The notes under the pieces: model-generated
Database searches by the model: none
What the model saw: the letters and a program-made list of their open reading frames with translations, nothing else
Told to the model about the DNA's origin: nothing
Program-made: the position numbers and the translations under genes
Shown here: positions 17,718 to 26,676 of the stretch, piece by piece
How the letters are laid out: every line of letters begins with the position of its first letter
Numbering within the stretch: the first letter of the stretch is position 1
DNA from: an uncultured Lachnospiraceae bacterium
Lineage (GTDB): Bacteria; Bacillota; Clostridia; Lachnospirales; Lachnospiraceae
DNA length: 64,000 nt
Assembly (NCBI GenBank): GCA_947631685.1
Contig: CANRMI010000007.1
Location: forward strand, 50,414-114,413
Direction of reading: 5' to 3'

Positions 17718-19808
17718 TTACTGCTGCGCAACATCCTTCATAGAGAAGCTGATCCTTCCCATTTTGTCTTTGCCAAGACAGACAACGGTCACAACATCCC
17801 CCAGTGTCAGCACATCTTCTACATGGGCAATCCTCTCTCTGGCGATCTTAGAGATGTGCACCATACCCTCCTTGCCGGGTGCAAACTCCAGGAAAGCGCC
17901 AAATTCCTTGATGCTGACTACTTTGCCCTTAAAGATCTGCCCCTCTTCAAAGTCGGTAACGATGATCTTGATCATCTCTACGGCCTTATCCATCATGGCC
18001 TGATCGGTACCGCATACGGATACCTTGCCGTCGTCCGTAATATCTATCTTCACGCCGGTGCGCGCAATAATCTCGTTGATGGTCTTTCCTCTCTGGCCTA
18101 CCACATCGCCAATCTTTTCAGGATCGATCTGAATGGAGATGATCTTAGGCGCATAAGGGCCAACCTCCGGTCTGGGCTCGGAAATAGCAGGCTTCATACA
18201 GGTGTCCATAATGAACAGTCTCGCGTCACGGCACCTTGCGATAGCGCCCTCCACAATGGGACGGGTCAGACCGTGAATCTTGATGTCCATCTGGATCGCG
18301 GTAATGCCTTCGGTAGTACCGGTCACCTTAAAGTCCATATCTCCGAAGAAATCTTCCAGTCCCTGAATATCTGTCAGCAGTACAAAATCATCATCCGTAT
18401 CGCCCGTTACCAGTCCACAGGAAATACCTGCCACCATCTTCTTGATGGGAACACCCGCTGCCATGAGGGCCATACAGGAAGAGCAGGTGGACGCCATGGA
18501 CGTGGAACCGTTGGACTCAAAGGTTTCGGACACGCTGCGGATAGCGTAGGGAAATTCCTCTTCGGAAGGCAGTACAGGGATCAACGCCCTTTCTGCCAGG
18601 GCACCATGCCCGATCTCCCTTCTTCCGGGACCTCTGGAAACCTTGGTCTCGCCTACGGAGTAGGAAGGGAAATTATACTGATGCATATATCTCTTGGCGG
18701 TCTCATTTTCATCCAGACCGTCAATCTTCTGGGATTCGGACAGAGGCGCCAGCGTCACCACATTGCAGATCTGCGTCTGCCCTCTGGTAAACATGGCGGA
18801 ACCATGCACACGGGGAATAATATCTACCTCCGCGGACAGGGGACGGATCTGGGTGATTTCGCGGCCGTCAGGACGCTTGTGATCTTTTAAGATCATCTTG
18901 CGTACAGTTTTCTTTTCATACTGATAAACTGCCTCGCCCAATACAGCCAGCCACTCTTCATTCTCCGCGAAAGCGGCTTCCAGCTTCTCGGTAATCTCTT
19001 TGATATTGCCCTCTCTGGTCTGCTTGTCGTCGGTAAATACCGCTACTTCCATTTCCTCGGGCGGTACGATCTCTTTGATAGCCGCGAACATCTCTTCCGG
19101 AATGGCGCAGCTTGTATACTCATGCTTGGGCTTCCCCACTTCGGCAACAATGCCGTCGATAAAGGCAATGATGGTCTGGTTGATCTCATGGGCCTTGTAA
19201 ATGGCCTCGATCATCTTCTCCTCGGGTACCTCATTGGCACCTGCCTCGATCATGATGACCTTTTCCCTGGTAGAAGCTACCGTCAGGTTCAAATCCCCGT
19301 TCTTCCACTGTTCCTGGGAAGGATTGACTACCAGTTCCCCGTCGATCATCCCCATCTGTGTCATGGCACAGGGACCGTCGAAAGGAATGTCGGAAATACA
19401 GGTTGCGATAGCGGCTCCCAGCATGGCCACCAGTTCCGGGCGGCACGCAGGATCCACGCTCATCACCATATTGTTCAGCGTAACGTCATTGCGGTAGTCC
19501 TTCGGGAACAGAGGGCGCATGGGCCTGTCGATCACACGGCTGGTCAGGACCGCGTTTTCACTGGCCTTGCCTTCTCTCTTGTTGAAGCCGCCGGGAATCT
19601 TGCCCACCGCGTACAGCTTCTCCTCATATTCCACACTCAGGGGAAAGAAATCGATCCCCTCTCTGGGTTTGTCCGACGCGGTGGCGCAGGAAAGCACCGT
19701 CGTGTCACCATAGTGCATAAACGCACAGCCATTGGCCTGTCTGCCCACCCTGTCAATGTCCACGCTCAGGGTACGGCCGGCCAGTTCCATTGAATAAGTC
19801 TTATACAT
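17718..19808 (-). CDS. pnp: Polyribonucleotide nucleotidyltransferase (PNPase)
   Basis: This 696-residue phosphorolytic 3'-5' exoribonuclease has two RNase PH domains (KIPGGFNKREGKASENAVLTSR; RGPGRREIGHGALAERAL), then KH (IGDVVGQRGKTINEIIARTG) and S1 (GQIFKGKVVSIKEFGAFLEFAPGKEGMVH) domains. The frame continues 24 codons upstream, but the ATG at 19808 (MYKTYSMELAG) has the GAGGAGATA site and the right N-terminus. It follows rpsO, the widespread rpsO-pnp order. A 15-base hairpin sits just before its ribosome site. Confidence 0.96.
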   Translation of the reverse strand: MYKTYSMELAGRTLSVDIDRVGRQANGCAFMHYGDTTVLSCATASDKPREGIDFFPLSVEYEEKLYAVGKIPGGFNKREGKASENAVLTSRVIDRPMRPLFPKDYRNDVTLNNMVMSVDPACRPELVAMLGAAIATCISDIPFDGPCAMTQMGMIDGELVVNPSQEQWKNGDLNLTVASTREKVIMIEAGANEVPEEKMIEAIYKAHEINQTIIAFIDGIVAEVGKPKHEYTSCAIPEEMFAAIKEIVPPEEMEVAVFTDDKQTREGNIKEITEKLEAAFAENEEWLAVLGEAVYQYEKKTVRKMILKDHKRPDGREITQIRPLSAEVDIIPRVHGSAMFTRGQTQICNVVTLAPLSESQKIDGLDENETAKRYMHQYNFPSYSVGETKVSRGPGRREIGHGALAERALIPVLPSEEEFPYAIRSVSETFESNGSTSMASTCSSCMALMAAGVPIKKMVAGISCGLVTGDTDDDFVLLTDIQGLEDFFGDMDFKVTGTTEGITAIQMDIKIHGLTRPIVEGAIARCRDARLFIMDTCMKPAISEPRPEVGPYAPKIISIQIDPEKIGDVVGQRGKTINEIIARTGVKIDITDDGKVSVCGTDQAMMDKAVEMIKIIVTDFEEGQIFKGKVVSIKEFGAFLEFAPGKEGMVHISKIARERIAHVEDVLTLGDVVTVVCLGKDKMGRISFSMKDVAQQ

Positions 19809-19825
19809 ACTTATCTCCTCTTTTG

Positions 19826-19840
19826 CTCCGCCAGGCGGAG
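19826..19840 (-). promoter_or_regulatory. Leader hairpin just upstream of pnp ribosome site
   Basis: The sequence ctccgccaggcggag is a near-perfect inverted repeat ending about eight bases before the GAGGAG ribosome site of pnp. In E. coli a pnp leader stem is used for autoregulation after RNase III cleavage; a similar role here is only inferred. Confidence 0.4.
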
Positions 19841-19950
19841 GTGCCTTCGGGTAAACCACCGAAACCACTGAAAAAAACACCTGTTATGAAAGATGCGCTT
19901 TTCAGCAATCCCGGCTTTTTGCTTACCCGAAGTGTTTACGGGTGACATTT

Positions 19951-19990
19951 TGAAAGGCGGAGAGGCCGACATTCCGACACACTCCGCCTT
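19951..19990 (-). terminator. Probable terminator or processing hairpin after rpsO
   Basis: Arms aaggcggag (19954-19962) and ctccgcctt (19982-19990) form a nine-pair stem with a 19-base loop. On the minus strand it is followed by TTTCAAAA, a weak U-run, so partial read-through into pnp is plausible. Confidence 0.55.
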
Positions 19991-19996
19991 CTGCAA

Positions 19997-20263
19997 TTAC
20001 TTTCTGATTCCCAGTCTGCTGATAATGGAACGATACCTTTCAATATCCTTCCTCTTTAAATAATCCAGCAGGCCGCGTCTCTGTCCAACCATCTTTAACA
20101 GTCCTCTGTTGGAATGATGGTCCTTAGGGTTCTGCTTCATATGCTCGGTCAGCTCCTTGATCCGCTCCGTCAGTACAGCGATCTGTACTTCAGGTGAGCC
20201 GGTATCTCCGGGCTTGGTGGCATACTCGCTGATAATCGCGTTCTTCTTTTCTTTGGAAATCAT
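19997..20263 (-). CDS. rpsO: 30S ribosomal protein S15
   Basis: This 88-residue protein reads [35 protein letters not shown] and has the S15 core [18 protein letters not shown]. It binds 16S rRNA early in 30S assembly. A frame opening 12 codons further upstream exists, but the ATG at 20263 has AGAGGAGGA upstream and matches the family. Its leader (20264-20382) may hold an S15 autoregulatory fold, which I could not confirm by eye. Confidence 0.97.
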   Translation of the reverse strand: MISKEKKNAIISEYATKPGDTGSPEVQIAVLTERIKELTEHMKQNPKDHHSNRGLLKMVGQRRGLLDYLKRKDIERYRSIISRLGIRK

Positions 20264-20382
20264 GATAATCCTCCTCTTTCTAAAACCGCCTGATACCATG
20301 ACGCGGTCGGAGTGTCCGTCATCAGCGTATCGGCTGAATAATACCTAAATAGGTTACCACAAATACGGGAGTTTGTAAACCC

Positions 20383-21489
20383 TTATTTTTCCCCCGTCCC
20401 TGTACCGTTTCCGTACCGCCTTGCCTGTTCTGCAATAAGAGCCGCGTCATCAAAATAATTGATGCGCATGGCCGCTTTCACTTCCGCCATAGTGGCCGCC
20501 GCTTCCGCCCGCGCCGTTTCACAGCCCTTCTTTAACATCTCATAAATAGCGGGAATCTGCTTCTCCAGTTCCTTTCTGCGGCTGCGGATCGGCTCCAGCT
20601 CCTCCTGCATAATGGCATTCAGGAACTTCTTTACCTTCACGTCTCCCAGCCCGCCCCGCTGATAGTGGCCCTTCAGTTCATCCAGATCGGCGTATTCCGG
20701 CAGATACCTTTCAAAATGCTCCGGCTTGCAGAAAGCGTCCAGATAGGTAAACACCGTATTTCCCTCCAGGGAACCGGGATCCGTGATCTTTAAATGATTG
20801 GGATCCGTAAACATGCTCATGATCTTGTTTCGCACCTCGTCCGCGGAATCGGAAAGATAAATGCAGTTCCCCAGGGATTTGCTCATCTTGGCCTTTCCGT
20901 CTGTACCCGGCAGCCTGCTGCAGGCTTCGTTTCCCGGAAGCAGAGCCTCCGGCTCCACCAGGGTTTCCCCATAGACCGCGTTGAACTTCCTTACGATTTC
21001 CCGGCACTGCTCTATCATGGGAAGCTGGTCGTCCCCCACCGGTACCGTAGTGGCCTTAAAAGCCGTAATATCAGAAGCCTGGCTGATAGGATACGTAAAG
21101 AAGCCTACCGGGATGCTGGTTTCGAAATTACGCTGCTGGATCTCCGACTTCACCGTCGGATTCCGCTGTAATCTGGAAACCGTCACCAGATTCATATAGT
21201 AAAACGAAAGCTCCGCCAGCTCCTGGATCTGGGACTGGATAAAGAGGGTGGATTTTGCCGGATCCAATCCGCAGGAAAGGTAGTCCAACGCCACCTCGAT
21301 AATATTCTGCCGTATTTTTTCCGGGTTGTCCGCATTGTCCGTTAAGGCCTGCGCGTCCGCTATCATGATAAATATCTTCTCATATTCCCCGGAATTCTGC
21401 AGCTCCACTCTTCTCCTCAAGGAACCCACATAATGGCCCACATGGAGTCTTCCCGTAGGACGGTCCCCCGTCAAAATGATCTTACTCAT
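20383..21489 (-). CDS. trpS: Tryptophan--tRNA ligase
   Basis: This 368-residue class I synthetase has the HIGH-type motif [14 protein letters not shown] and the KMSKS loop KMSKSLGN. The ATG at 21489 ([13 protein letters not shown]) with AGGAGAAGGA upstream is chosen over an upstream extension that overlaps rubrerythrin. The length is somewhat greater than the roughly 330 residues of many TrpS, with a charged C-terminal tail ending in GNGTGTGEK. No T-box leader was recognised before it. Confidence 0.95.
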   Translation of the reverse strand: MSKIILTGDRPTGRLHVGHYVGSLRRRVELQNSGEYEKIFIMIADAQALTDNADNPEKIRQNIIEVALDYLSCGLDPAKSTLFIQSQIQELAELSFYYMNLVTVSRLQRNPTVKSEIQQRNFETSIPVGFFTYPISQASDITAFKATTVPVGDDQLPMIEQCREIVRKFNAVYGETLVEPEALLPGNEACSRLPGTDGKAKMSKSLGNCIYLSDSADEVRNKIMSMFTDPNHLKITDPGSLEGNTVFTYLDAFCKPEHFERYLPEYADLDELKGHYQRGGLGDVKVKKFLNAIMQEELEPIRSRRKELEKQIPAIYEMLKKGCETARAEAAATMAEVKAAMRINYFDDAALIAEQARRYGNGTGTGEK

Positions 21490-21533
21490 GTCAGTCCTTC
21501 TCCTGTCCCGCTTTTGGCCGATCTCCAAAAGCT

Positions 21534-22076
21534 TTAGTAATTTTCTGCCTTTACCTGGAAGTAGCTCTGGGGATGATTGCATACCGGGCATACCTCAGGC
21601 GCCTTTTTGCCCACACAGATATGTCCGCAGTTAGCGCACTGCCAGATCACATCCCCCTCTTTGGAGAATACCAAATCTCCCTCTATATTCGCAAGCAGTT
21701 TTTTGTATCTTTCCTCGTGTTCCTTTTCAATCTCGGCAACGCCCTCAAAGAGGCAGGCAATTTCTTCAAAGCCCTCTTCTCTCGCTTCTTTCGCGAAAGA
21801 GGGATACATATCGGTCCATTCGTAATTTTCTCCCTCAGCGGCCGCTTTTAAATTCTCCGCGGTACCGCCCACCGCGCCACCGTTCAGCAGCTTATACCAC
21901 AGCTTCGCGTGTTCCTTTTCATTGTTGGCGGTCTCTTCAAAGATAGCCCCGATCTGTACATAACCGTCCTTTTTGGCCTTGCTGGCAAAATAGGTGTACT
22001 TGTTCCTTGCCTGGGACTCTCCCGCAAACGCGGCCAGCAGATTCGCTTCTGTTTTGGTTCCTTTTAAATCTTTCAT
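21534..22076 (-). CDS. rbr: Rubrerythrin
   Basis: This 180-residue non-haem iron protein reduces hydrogen peroxide in anaerobes. The N-terminal ferritin-like domain has the iron ligands in [17 protein letters not shown] and [13 protein letters not shown], and the C-terminal rubredoxin-type domain has [10 protein letters not shown] and CPVCNHP. The order of domains is the classic rubrerythrin one. It lies 44 bases before trpS and supports an oxygen-sensitive life style. Confidence 0.95.
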   Translation of the reverse strand: MKDLKGTKTEANLLAAFAGESQARNKYTYFASKAKKDGYVQIGAIFEETANNEKEHAKLWYKLLNGGAVGGTAENLKAAAEGENYEWTDMYPSFAKEAREEGFEEIACLFEGVAEIEKEHEERYKKLLANIEGDLVFSKEGDVIWQCANCGHICVGKKAPEVCPVCNHPQSYFQVKAENY

Positions 22077-22163
22077 ATATGCCTCCTTATAATCAGTAAT
22101 AATTCCTATTTTTTAATAAAATATCATTCCCCGCTGCCTTTGTCAACTATATTCCATAAGTTC

Positions 22164-23246
22164 CTACGGCTGCTCTTTGGGCTTAAAAATACCTTCAAGT
22201 CCCTCCGAAAGATAGATATTTCCCTCATCATCCACAAATACGGTTTCCGCGCCATAGCGTGCCGCCAGCTTTTCCCCCTCTTCCCTGCCCAGTACAAAGC
22301 AGGCCGTAGAAAGCGCGTCGCTGACCAGTCCGCTGTGGCAGACCACGGTAACGCTCCTTATGCCGCTCCTGGCGGGATACCCGTTTTCAGGATTTAAGAT
22401 GTGATGGTACCTGATGCCGTCCACCTCCACATAGCGCTCATAATCCCCGGAAGTGGAAATATACCATTCTCCCGTCAGACTTAAAGTGCCCAAAATTCCC
22501 TCGCCCGTTTCCGGATCCACAATCCCTACCTGCCAGGGGCTGCCGTCCGGCTTTTCTCCCCAGGTCACCACGCTGCCGCCCACGGAGATCACGGCTCCCG
22601 TCACTTCCGTTTCCCGCAGATAATCCCCGATCCTGTCACAGGCGATTCCTTTACCGGCCGCTCCCAGATCTAACAGCACCTTTTCCGAGAATAACATATG
22701 GCCGTCTTCCAGCGTCACCTTTTCCCAGCCGCAGTTCTGCAGGGCCCGCGCGATCTCTTCCTCACCGGGAATGTGAACCTCTGCCTCCCCGGCGGCCTGG
22801 GCATCCATATTCCACAGTCTGGTCAGGGCGCCCAGAGTAAAATCAAAAGCGCCGCCGCTGGCTCGGGATATTTCATAAAGTGCGGAAAGCTCCGTAAAAA
22901 GCCCTTCGGATACCTCCACGCGAACGCCGCCGCCTGCGCTGTCCGCGTCCTCCAAAAAGATTCCCTCCCGGGACAAATAGGTATTGACAGCCCCCACTTG
23001 TGAATCCGGTTCCCTGAAAGAGAGCTCCTCTTTTTCCAGGGTGCGCACCAGCTCCCGTATATGCCCTGTTTCATCCTCTCCCGCGGTATACACAGTCTGG
23101 TTTAAGACCGTTCCCATCGCAATATCCGCAGATTCGTAAGACCTGATCTGTCCGCCGCAGCCCGCGAGAAGACAGACCGGCCCCAAAACCAGGATGCTTC
23201 CCAGCAGACTTATTTTCTTATGAAAAAAAGTCGGATTCCTCTTCAT
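22164..23246 (-). CDS. apbE: FAD:protein FMN transferase (ApbE), lipoprotein
   Basis: This 360-residue lipoprotein has a signal peptide ending LLAGC (Cys at about residue 30). The ApbE core is present: the MGTVLNQTVY start, GGAFDFTLGALTRLWN, LDLGAAGKGIACDRI, the SVGGSVVTWG segment and HHILNPENGYPA. ApbE attaches FMN from FAD to Ser/Thr of exported flavoproteins. No FMN-binding target is encoded beside it. It is divergent from the NusG-II/Gx pair and shares a palindromic control region with them. Its own ribosome site is weak. Confidence 0.93.
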   Translation of the reverse strand: MKRNPTFFHKKISLLGSILVLGPVCLLAGCGGQIRSYESADIAMGTVLNQTVYTAGEDETGHIRELVRTLEKEELSFREPDSQVGAVNTYLSREGIFLEDADSAGGGVRVEVSEGLFTELSALYEISRASGGAFDFTLGALTRLWNMDAQAAGEAEVHIPGEEEIARALQNCGWEKVTLEDGHMLFSEKVLLDLGAAGKGIACDRIGDYLRETEVTGAVISVGGSVVTWGEKPDGSPWQVGIVDPETGEGILGTLSLTGEWYISTSGDYERYVEVDGIRYHHILNPENGYPARSGIRSVTVVCHSGLVSDALSTACFVLGREEGEKLAARYGAETVFVDDEGNIYLSEGLEGIFKPKEQP

Positions 23247-23260
23247 TTTATCGTTCCCAT

Positions 23261-23289
23261 TTGTTATACTTCAGGTATCAGTATAACAA
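23261..23289. promoter_or_regulatory. Perfect inverted repeat with overlapping extended -10 elements, apbE/NusG-II divergent region
   Basis: Ten-base arms ttgttatact (23261-23270) and agtataacaa (23280-23289) are separated by nine bases. Each arm reads TGTTATACT, an extended -10 pointing toward the opposite gene pair side: the left arm toward the plus-strand genes, the right arm toward apbE. The repeat could be a shared operator or a symmetric bidirectional promoter. No -35 of good quality was seen. Confidence 0.6.
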
Positions 23290-23330
23290 AATACCCGCTA
23301 TTTTACAATATAAGGAGCATCCCTGCGCCC

Positions 23331-23753
23331 ATGAAAAGACTTCGCTTATTTTTCAGTGATCCCATAAACCGGCGGGCCGTTCTCATAGCGGCGGGCCTCC
23401 TGCTTTCAGCCGTTTCCTGCGCCGTCTTTCTGCTTTATGGCGCGCGCCGGCCGTCCGGAGAACTGCTGGCGCGTATCTATCTGCGGGGAGAACTGCTTAC
23501 CACCATAGACTTAAATGCCGTGACCGAGCCCCGCCTGCTGACGGTAGAACTGCCGGAGGGCGGAAGCAATACCATTCGTGTTGTTCCCGGCGAGATCGCT
23601 GTGATAGAGGCCGACTGTCCGGACAGGCTCTGCGTACAGACCGGCTACACCTCCTCTCCTCTGTGCCCTGTGATCTGCCTGCCCCATGGGCTCCTGATCC
23701 AGATAGAGACCGATACTTCCGAAAAAGATCGGCCGGACATCATCAGCTATTAA
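23331..23753 (+). CDS. NusG domain II-containing membrane-anchored protein
   Basis: This 140-residue protein has one membrane helix (residues about 16-36) and an extracellular NusG-II-like beta domain with four cysteines (C96, C101, C112, C116) in the pattern CPDRLC...LCPVICLPHG. The start at 23331 (MKRLRLF) is preferred to an open frame further upstream that would run through the promoter; the AAGGAG site is 13 bases away, slightly far. It is 22 bases before the Gx transporter. Similar proteins occur with ApbE and Gx transporters in redox and electron-transfer loci; the molecular role is unknown. Confidence 0.82.
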   Translation: MKRLRLFFSDPINRRAVLIAAGLLLSAVSCAVFLLYGARRPSGELLARIYLRGELLTTIDLNAVTEPRLLTVELPEGGSNTIRVVPGEIAVIEADCPDRLCVQTGYTSSPLCPVICLPHGLLIQIETDTSEKDRPDIISY

Positions 23754-23775
23754 AAGAAAGAAGGTTTTTCTGCCA

Positions 23776-24306
23776 ATGAAAAAGAAACCGGTTTCTCATC
23801 CCATACTGCGCCTTACGGCCCTGTCCCTGCTGACGGCTCTTTCCTTAGCCCTGTTTGTGGCGGAAAGCGCCCTTCCGGCTCCTGTGCCTTTCCCCGGCGT
23901 CAAGCTGGGACTGGCCAATATCGTCACGCTCCTGGCCCTGTTGTTTTTTACCCCCGCAGAGGTCTTCCTCATGCTGAGTGCCCGCATTTTTCTCTCAGGT
24001 CTCTTCGCGGGACAGCTCTTCGGACTGATCTACAGTGTAGCCGGCGGGTGGTTTGCTTTCTTCGTCATGTTTTTCTTCCACCGTTATCTGGCAGGCCGTT
24101 TCCTGTTCCTTACCAGCATCTGCGGCGCTCTGGCGCACAATGCCGGGCAGCTCTGTGCCGCTGCCCTTCTGATGGGCAGTTTCAGCGTCTTTGCCTATCT
24201 GCCCATCCTTTTCCTAACCGGCTGCCTTACCGGCCTCTTTACCGGTCTCTGCGCCCAGTTTTCCCAAAAATATCTCAGGCGCTGTCTCCTTCGCTTTTTG
24301 GATTAA
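23776..24306 (+). CDS. Gx transporter family protein (heptaprenyl diphosphate synthase component I-like)
   Basis: This 176-residue protein has five to six hydrophobic helices and the family segment PFPGVKLGLANIVTLLALLFF. The family (Pfam Hpre_diP_synt_I) resembles ECF-type substrate-binding membrane subunits and is often found with NusG-II and ApbE proteins. Despite the older name it is not likely to be a catalytic prenyl synthase. It is the last gene of the plus-strand pair and is closed by the terminator at 24310. Confidence 0.82.
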   Translation: MKKKPVSHPILRLTALSLLTALSLALFVAESALPAPVPFPGVKLGLANIVTLLALLFFTPAEVFLMLSARIFLSGLFAGQLFGLIYSVAGGWFAFFVMFFFHRYLAGRFLFLTSICGALAHNAGQLCAAALLMGSFSVFAYLPILFLTGCLTGLFTGLCAQFSQKYLRRCLLRFLD

Positions 24307-24309
24307 AAA

Positions 24310-24341
24310 AGATGTACGGAACACTCACATTCCGTACATCT
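24310..24341. terminator. Bidirectional terminator between Gx transporter and clostripain genes
   Basis: Perfect 12-pair stem (24310-24321 with 24330-24341) and an eight-base loop. It is followed on the plus strand by CTTTTGTTTT and on the minus strand by TTTTTT, so it can stop both converging transcripts. Confidence 0.92.
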
Positions 24342-24385
24342 CTTTTGTTTTCAGTCTGGCCGGCTGTAACGCCCTGCGTCTATTG

Positions 24386-26596
24386 TCAGCCCAAAGGGAT
24401 CATTTCGGAAACGGACACATTTCCCTGCGCATCCTTTACATAAAATACACAGTAGTAATTTGCCGGTCTCTGCAAAGGCAGCACCTTCAATCCATAAGGC
24501 ATCGTCAGATCCTGTTCAAAGCCCATAAACCAATCGGATTCCTCCCAGTCAAAGTAAGGAAGCAGCCTGCCCTCCTCGTCCCTGGTGATATAACGTCCTC
24601 TCATCACGCAGGAGATCAGATCGTAATCCTCCAGATCCAGAAGCTGTTTGCTGGGATTCTGGATCTCCGAATCTTCATCGGAGATCGGCACCGCGCTTCT
24701 GATAACACCGTCAGGATATTCTTCATTTACCACGATCTGCAGCTTCGCCGTCACCGTTTCATAGTCCGAATCGTCTTCCCCTCCCCATCTGGAAAGCACT
24801 ACATAAGCTACATAGCGTCTTTCCTTTTCGGTGGACTCTTCTTCCAGCAGGATCATGGGAATAGGCGAAAGTTCCTCTGTCGAATTGTCCTCCATATAGA
24901 CGACGCTGTTGCTGTAATAGGCATGCAGAACGCCGTTTTCGTCCATGTCAACGTCGTCGCTGCTGTGAATATAAAGATACATATCCGCCGCCCGTTCGTC
25001 TTCTTCTTCGTCAATGTAGTCCTCGTCTTTCAGATTGCAGAGGATCATATAGCTGGCGCTTCCGAAATTCTTCTGCTGTTCTTCTGTCAACGCCAGGGAA
25101 ATATCACTGACCGTATCAGCGGAGCTGACATACTCATCGGTTTCCTCCTCCGCCTCAGACGCCTGAAGCGTTTCCACCTCCGTCCGGGCTACGGTCACAT
25201 CCCACTGCGGAACCAGGGTATCACCCTTTTCAATGGCATAGAAGCTGTGCAGGAAATTCACGTAATCGGCGGCAAAACCGGCCTCTTCCTGCCATTCGAT
25301 ATAATAATCGGTGTAGTCTTCCTCCGCCTCATAGGGGTAGCAGATGGAGATCCCTCCCGCTTCTTCCACATTGGAGCGGGTATATACGATCATGTTCGCG
25401 ACAGCCTTCAGCGCTGCCATGGCGGAATCGTCCTTCACCCCGGAAAACTGGCCCAGCAGCTGGCGGACATCCACCAGACTGTAATTATAATCCGTGGAAT
25501 AGGAGCCGAAATCCCTGACATTGTCCCTGTTCCTCACCATTGTGGGGAAAGAGTTCACATCCATGGAAGCATCCACATCCTTAAAAAAGCTATTCAGCGC
25601 TTCTTCCGCAGCCTGATAACGGTTCAAATCGATACAGGAAAGAGTCAGATCCGCGTAATTCCTGGGACTGCTTTCAAAGATCTCCTCCCCGTACTCCATA
25701 TAGGCATCCACGATCTCTTTGCCCAGTCTGGCGCCGTCCATATCCGGCTCAGAGAGGCAGGAGAGAAAATCATAATTCCAGCCCCAGCCCGGTTCCGTCT
25801 CCTGGGAAGCCACCAGAAAATCCGCATAGGGCGCAAACGTATAGGCGATTTCCAGGGAGCTCATCAGGCAGGCGTCAAAGCCTATCCACTCCAGCTTTTT
25901 GCCATAAGCGCCCACGGAATCCTTCAGCGCCTGATCCATTTCCTGAAGAGAGAGAATGTCCTGAAAGATCTCATCCACGCCGAACCCGAACACAGGGCCC
26001 GAACCGTGGTCCCAAAGGATCAGCGCGTATTTGTCCGTGTCGTAATTCTCCAGACAGTAATTGATAAAATTGCTTAAAGTAGAAGCTTTTCCCATGTTCT
26101 TGCGGGAGCCGGCCTCGATCACTTCAAAGCCGTCTTCCCCCAGCCGCATCATGGTATTCTCATCCGAAGACACGCCGGGATATTCCCAATCCTTGGCGCC
26201 TCCCAGATAAACTACAATATTGTTGTTGACAGTATCCGCCCCGGCCTGCTCCATTTCTTTCAGATCCCTGCTGGCACTGCCGTATCCGCTCTCCAGATCG
26301 GAGCCCACCACGTAGATCATAATGGTCTGGGTATACACCTGCCCGGTCTCTTCCAGGTTTTCAAAATAAGCCAGGCTGCCGTCCAAAGAATCCACAACCA
26401 CATTTTCACCCTGTCCGCTTCCAGCGTCCTGGGCCGGTTCCTGATCTTGCAACGCGGGAGGCTTTACGTCTTTATCTCCCGTCCACATCGCTTTGGTAAC
26501 AGGCGCCTCCTTCGCGCCGCAGGCCGCGCACTGCAGAGCCAGCATCAGGCTGCAGGCCAGCGCGATCCCCTTCCTGACATATGTCCTTCTTGCCAT
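24386..26596 (-). CDS. Clostripain (C11) family cysteine peptidase, probable lipoprotein
   Basis: This 736-residue protein has a signal peptide with a weak lipobox (LALQCAAC, lipid Cys about residue 26), then a C11 peptidase domain. The catalytic dyad appears as His197 in ALILWDHGSG and Cys243 in GFDACLMSSLEIA, with MIYVVGSDLE opening the caspase-like fold. The C-terminal 300 residues are acidic and have no domain I recognise. It is expected on the outer cell surface cleaving after basic residues, a family inference. It is alone in its transcript, ending at the shared terminator. Confidence 0.9.
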   Translation of the reverse strand: MARRTYVRKGIALACSLMLALQCAACGAKEAPVTKAMWTGDKDVKPPALQDQEPAQDAGSGQGENVVVDSLDGSLAYFENLEETGQVYTQTIMIYVVGSDLESGYGSASRDLKEMEQAGADTVNNNIVVYLGGAKDWEYPGVSSDENTMMRLGEDGFEVIEAGSRKNMGKASTLSNFINYCLENYDTDKYALILWDHGSGPVFGFGVDEIFQDILSLQEMDQALKDSVGAYGKKLEWIGFDACLMSSLEIAYTFAPYADFLVASQETEPGWGWNYDFLSCLSEPDMDGARLGKEIVDAYMEYGEEIFESSPRNYADLTLSCIDLNRYQAAEEALNSFFKDVDASMDVNSFPTMVRNRDNVRDFGSYSTDYNYSLVDVRQLLGQFSGVKDDSAMAALKAVANMIVYTRSNVEEAGGISICYPYEAEEDYTDYYIEWQEEAGFAADYVNFLHSFYAIEKGDTLVPQWDVTVARTEVETLQASEAEEETDEYVSSADTVSDISLALTEEQQKNFGSASYMILCNLKDEDYIDEEEDERAADMYLYIHSSDDVDMDENGVLHAYYSNSVVYMEDNSTEELSPIPMILLEEESTEKERRYVAYVVLSRWGGEDDSDYETVTAKLQIVVNEEYPDGVIRSAVPISDEDSEIQNPSKQLLDLEDYDLISCVMRGRYITRDEEGRLLPYFDWEESDWFMGFEQDLTMPYGLKVLPLQRPANYYCVFYVKDAQGNVSVSEMIPLG

Positions 26597-26676
26597 AGCT
26601 TTCCTTTCTCTTCCGGTACCATTATCTTACATACAGCGATTCCAAAAGTTCCGCTTTTATCATATAATATTTCTTT

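Noticed and set aside
17823..18890. 355-residue plus-strand open frame opposite pnp
   Set aside because: Antisense shadow of PNPase.
21490..21533. T-box leader before trpS
   Set aside because: Only 44 bases separate rubrerythrin and trpS, too few for a T-box.
24383..26077. 564-residue plus-strand open frame opposite the clostripain gene
   Set aside because: It is antisense to a well-supported C11 peptidase, has low-complexity His/Ile-rich composition and no ribosome site or domain.
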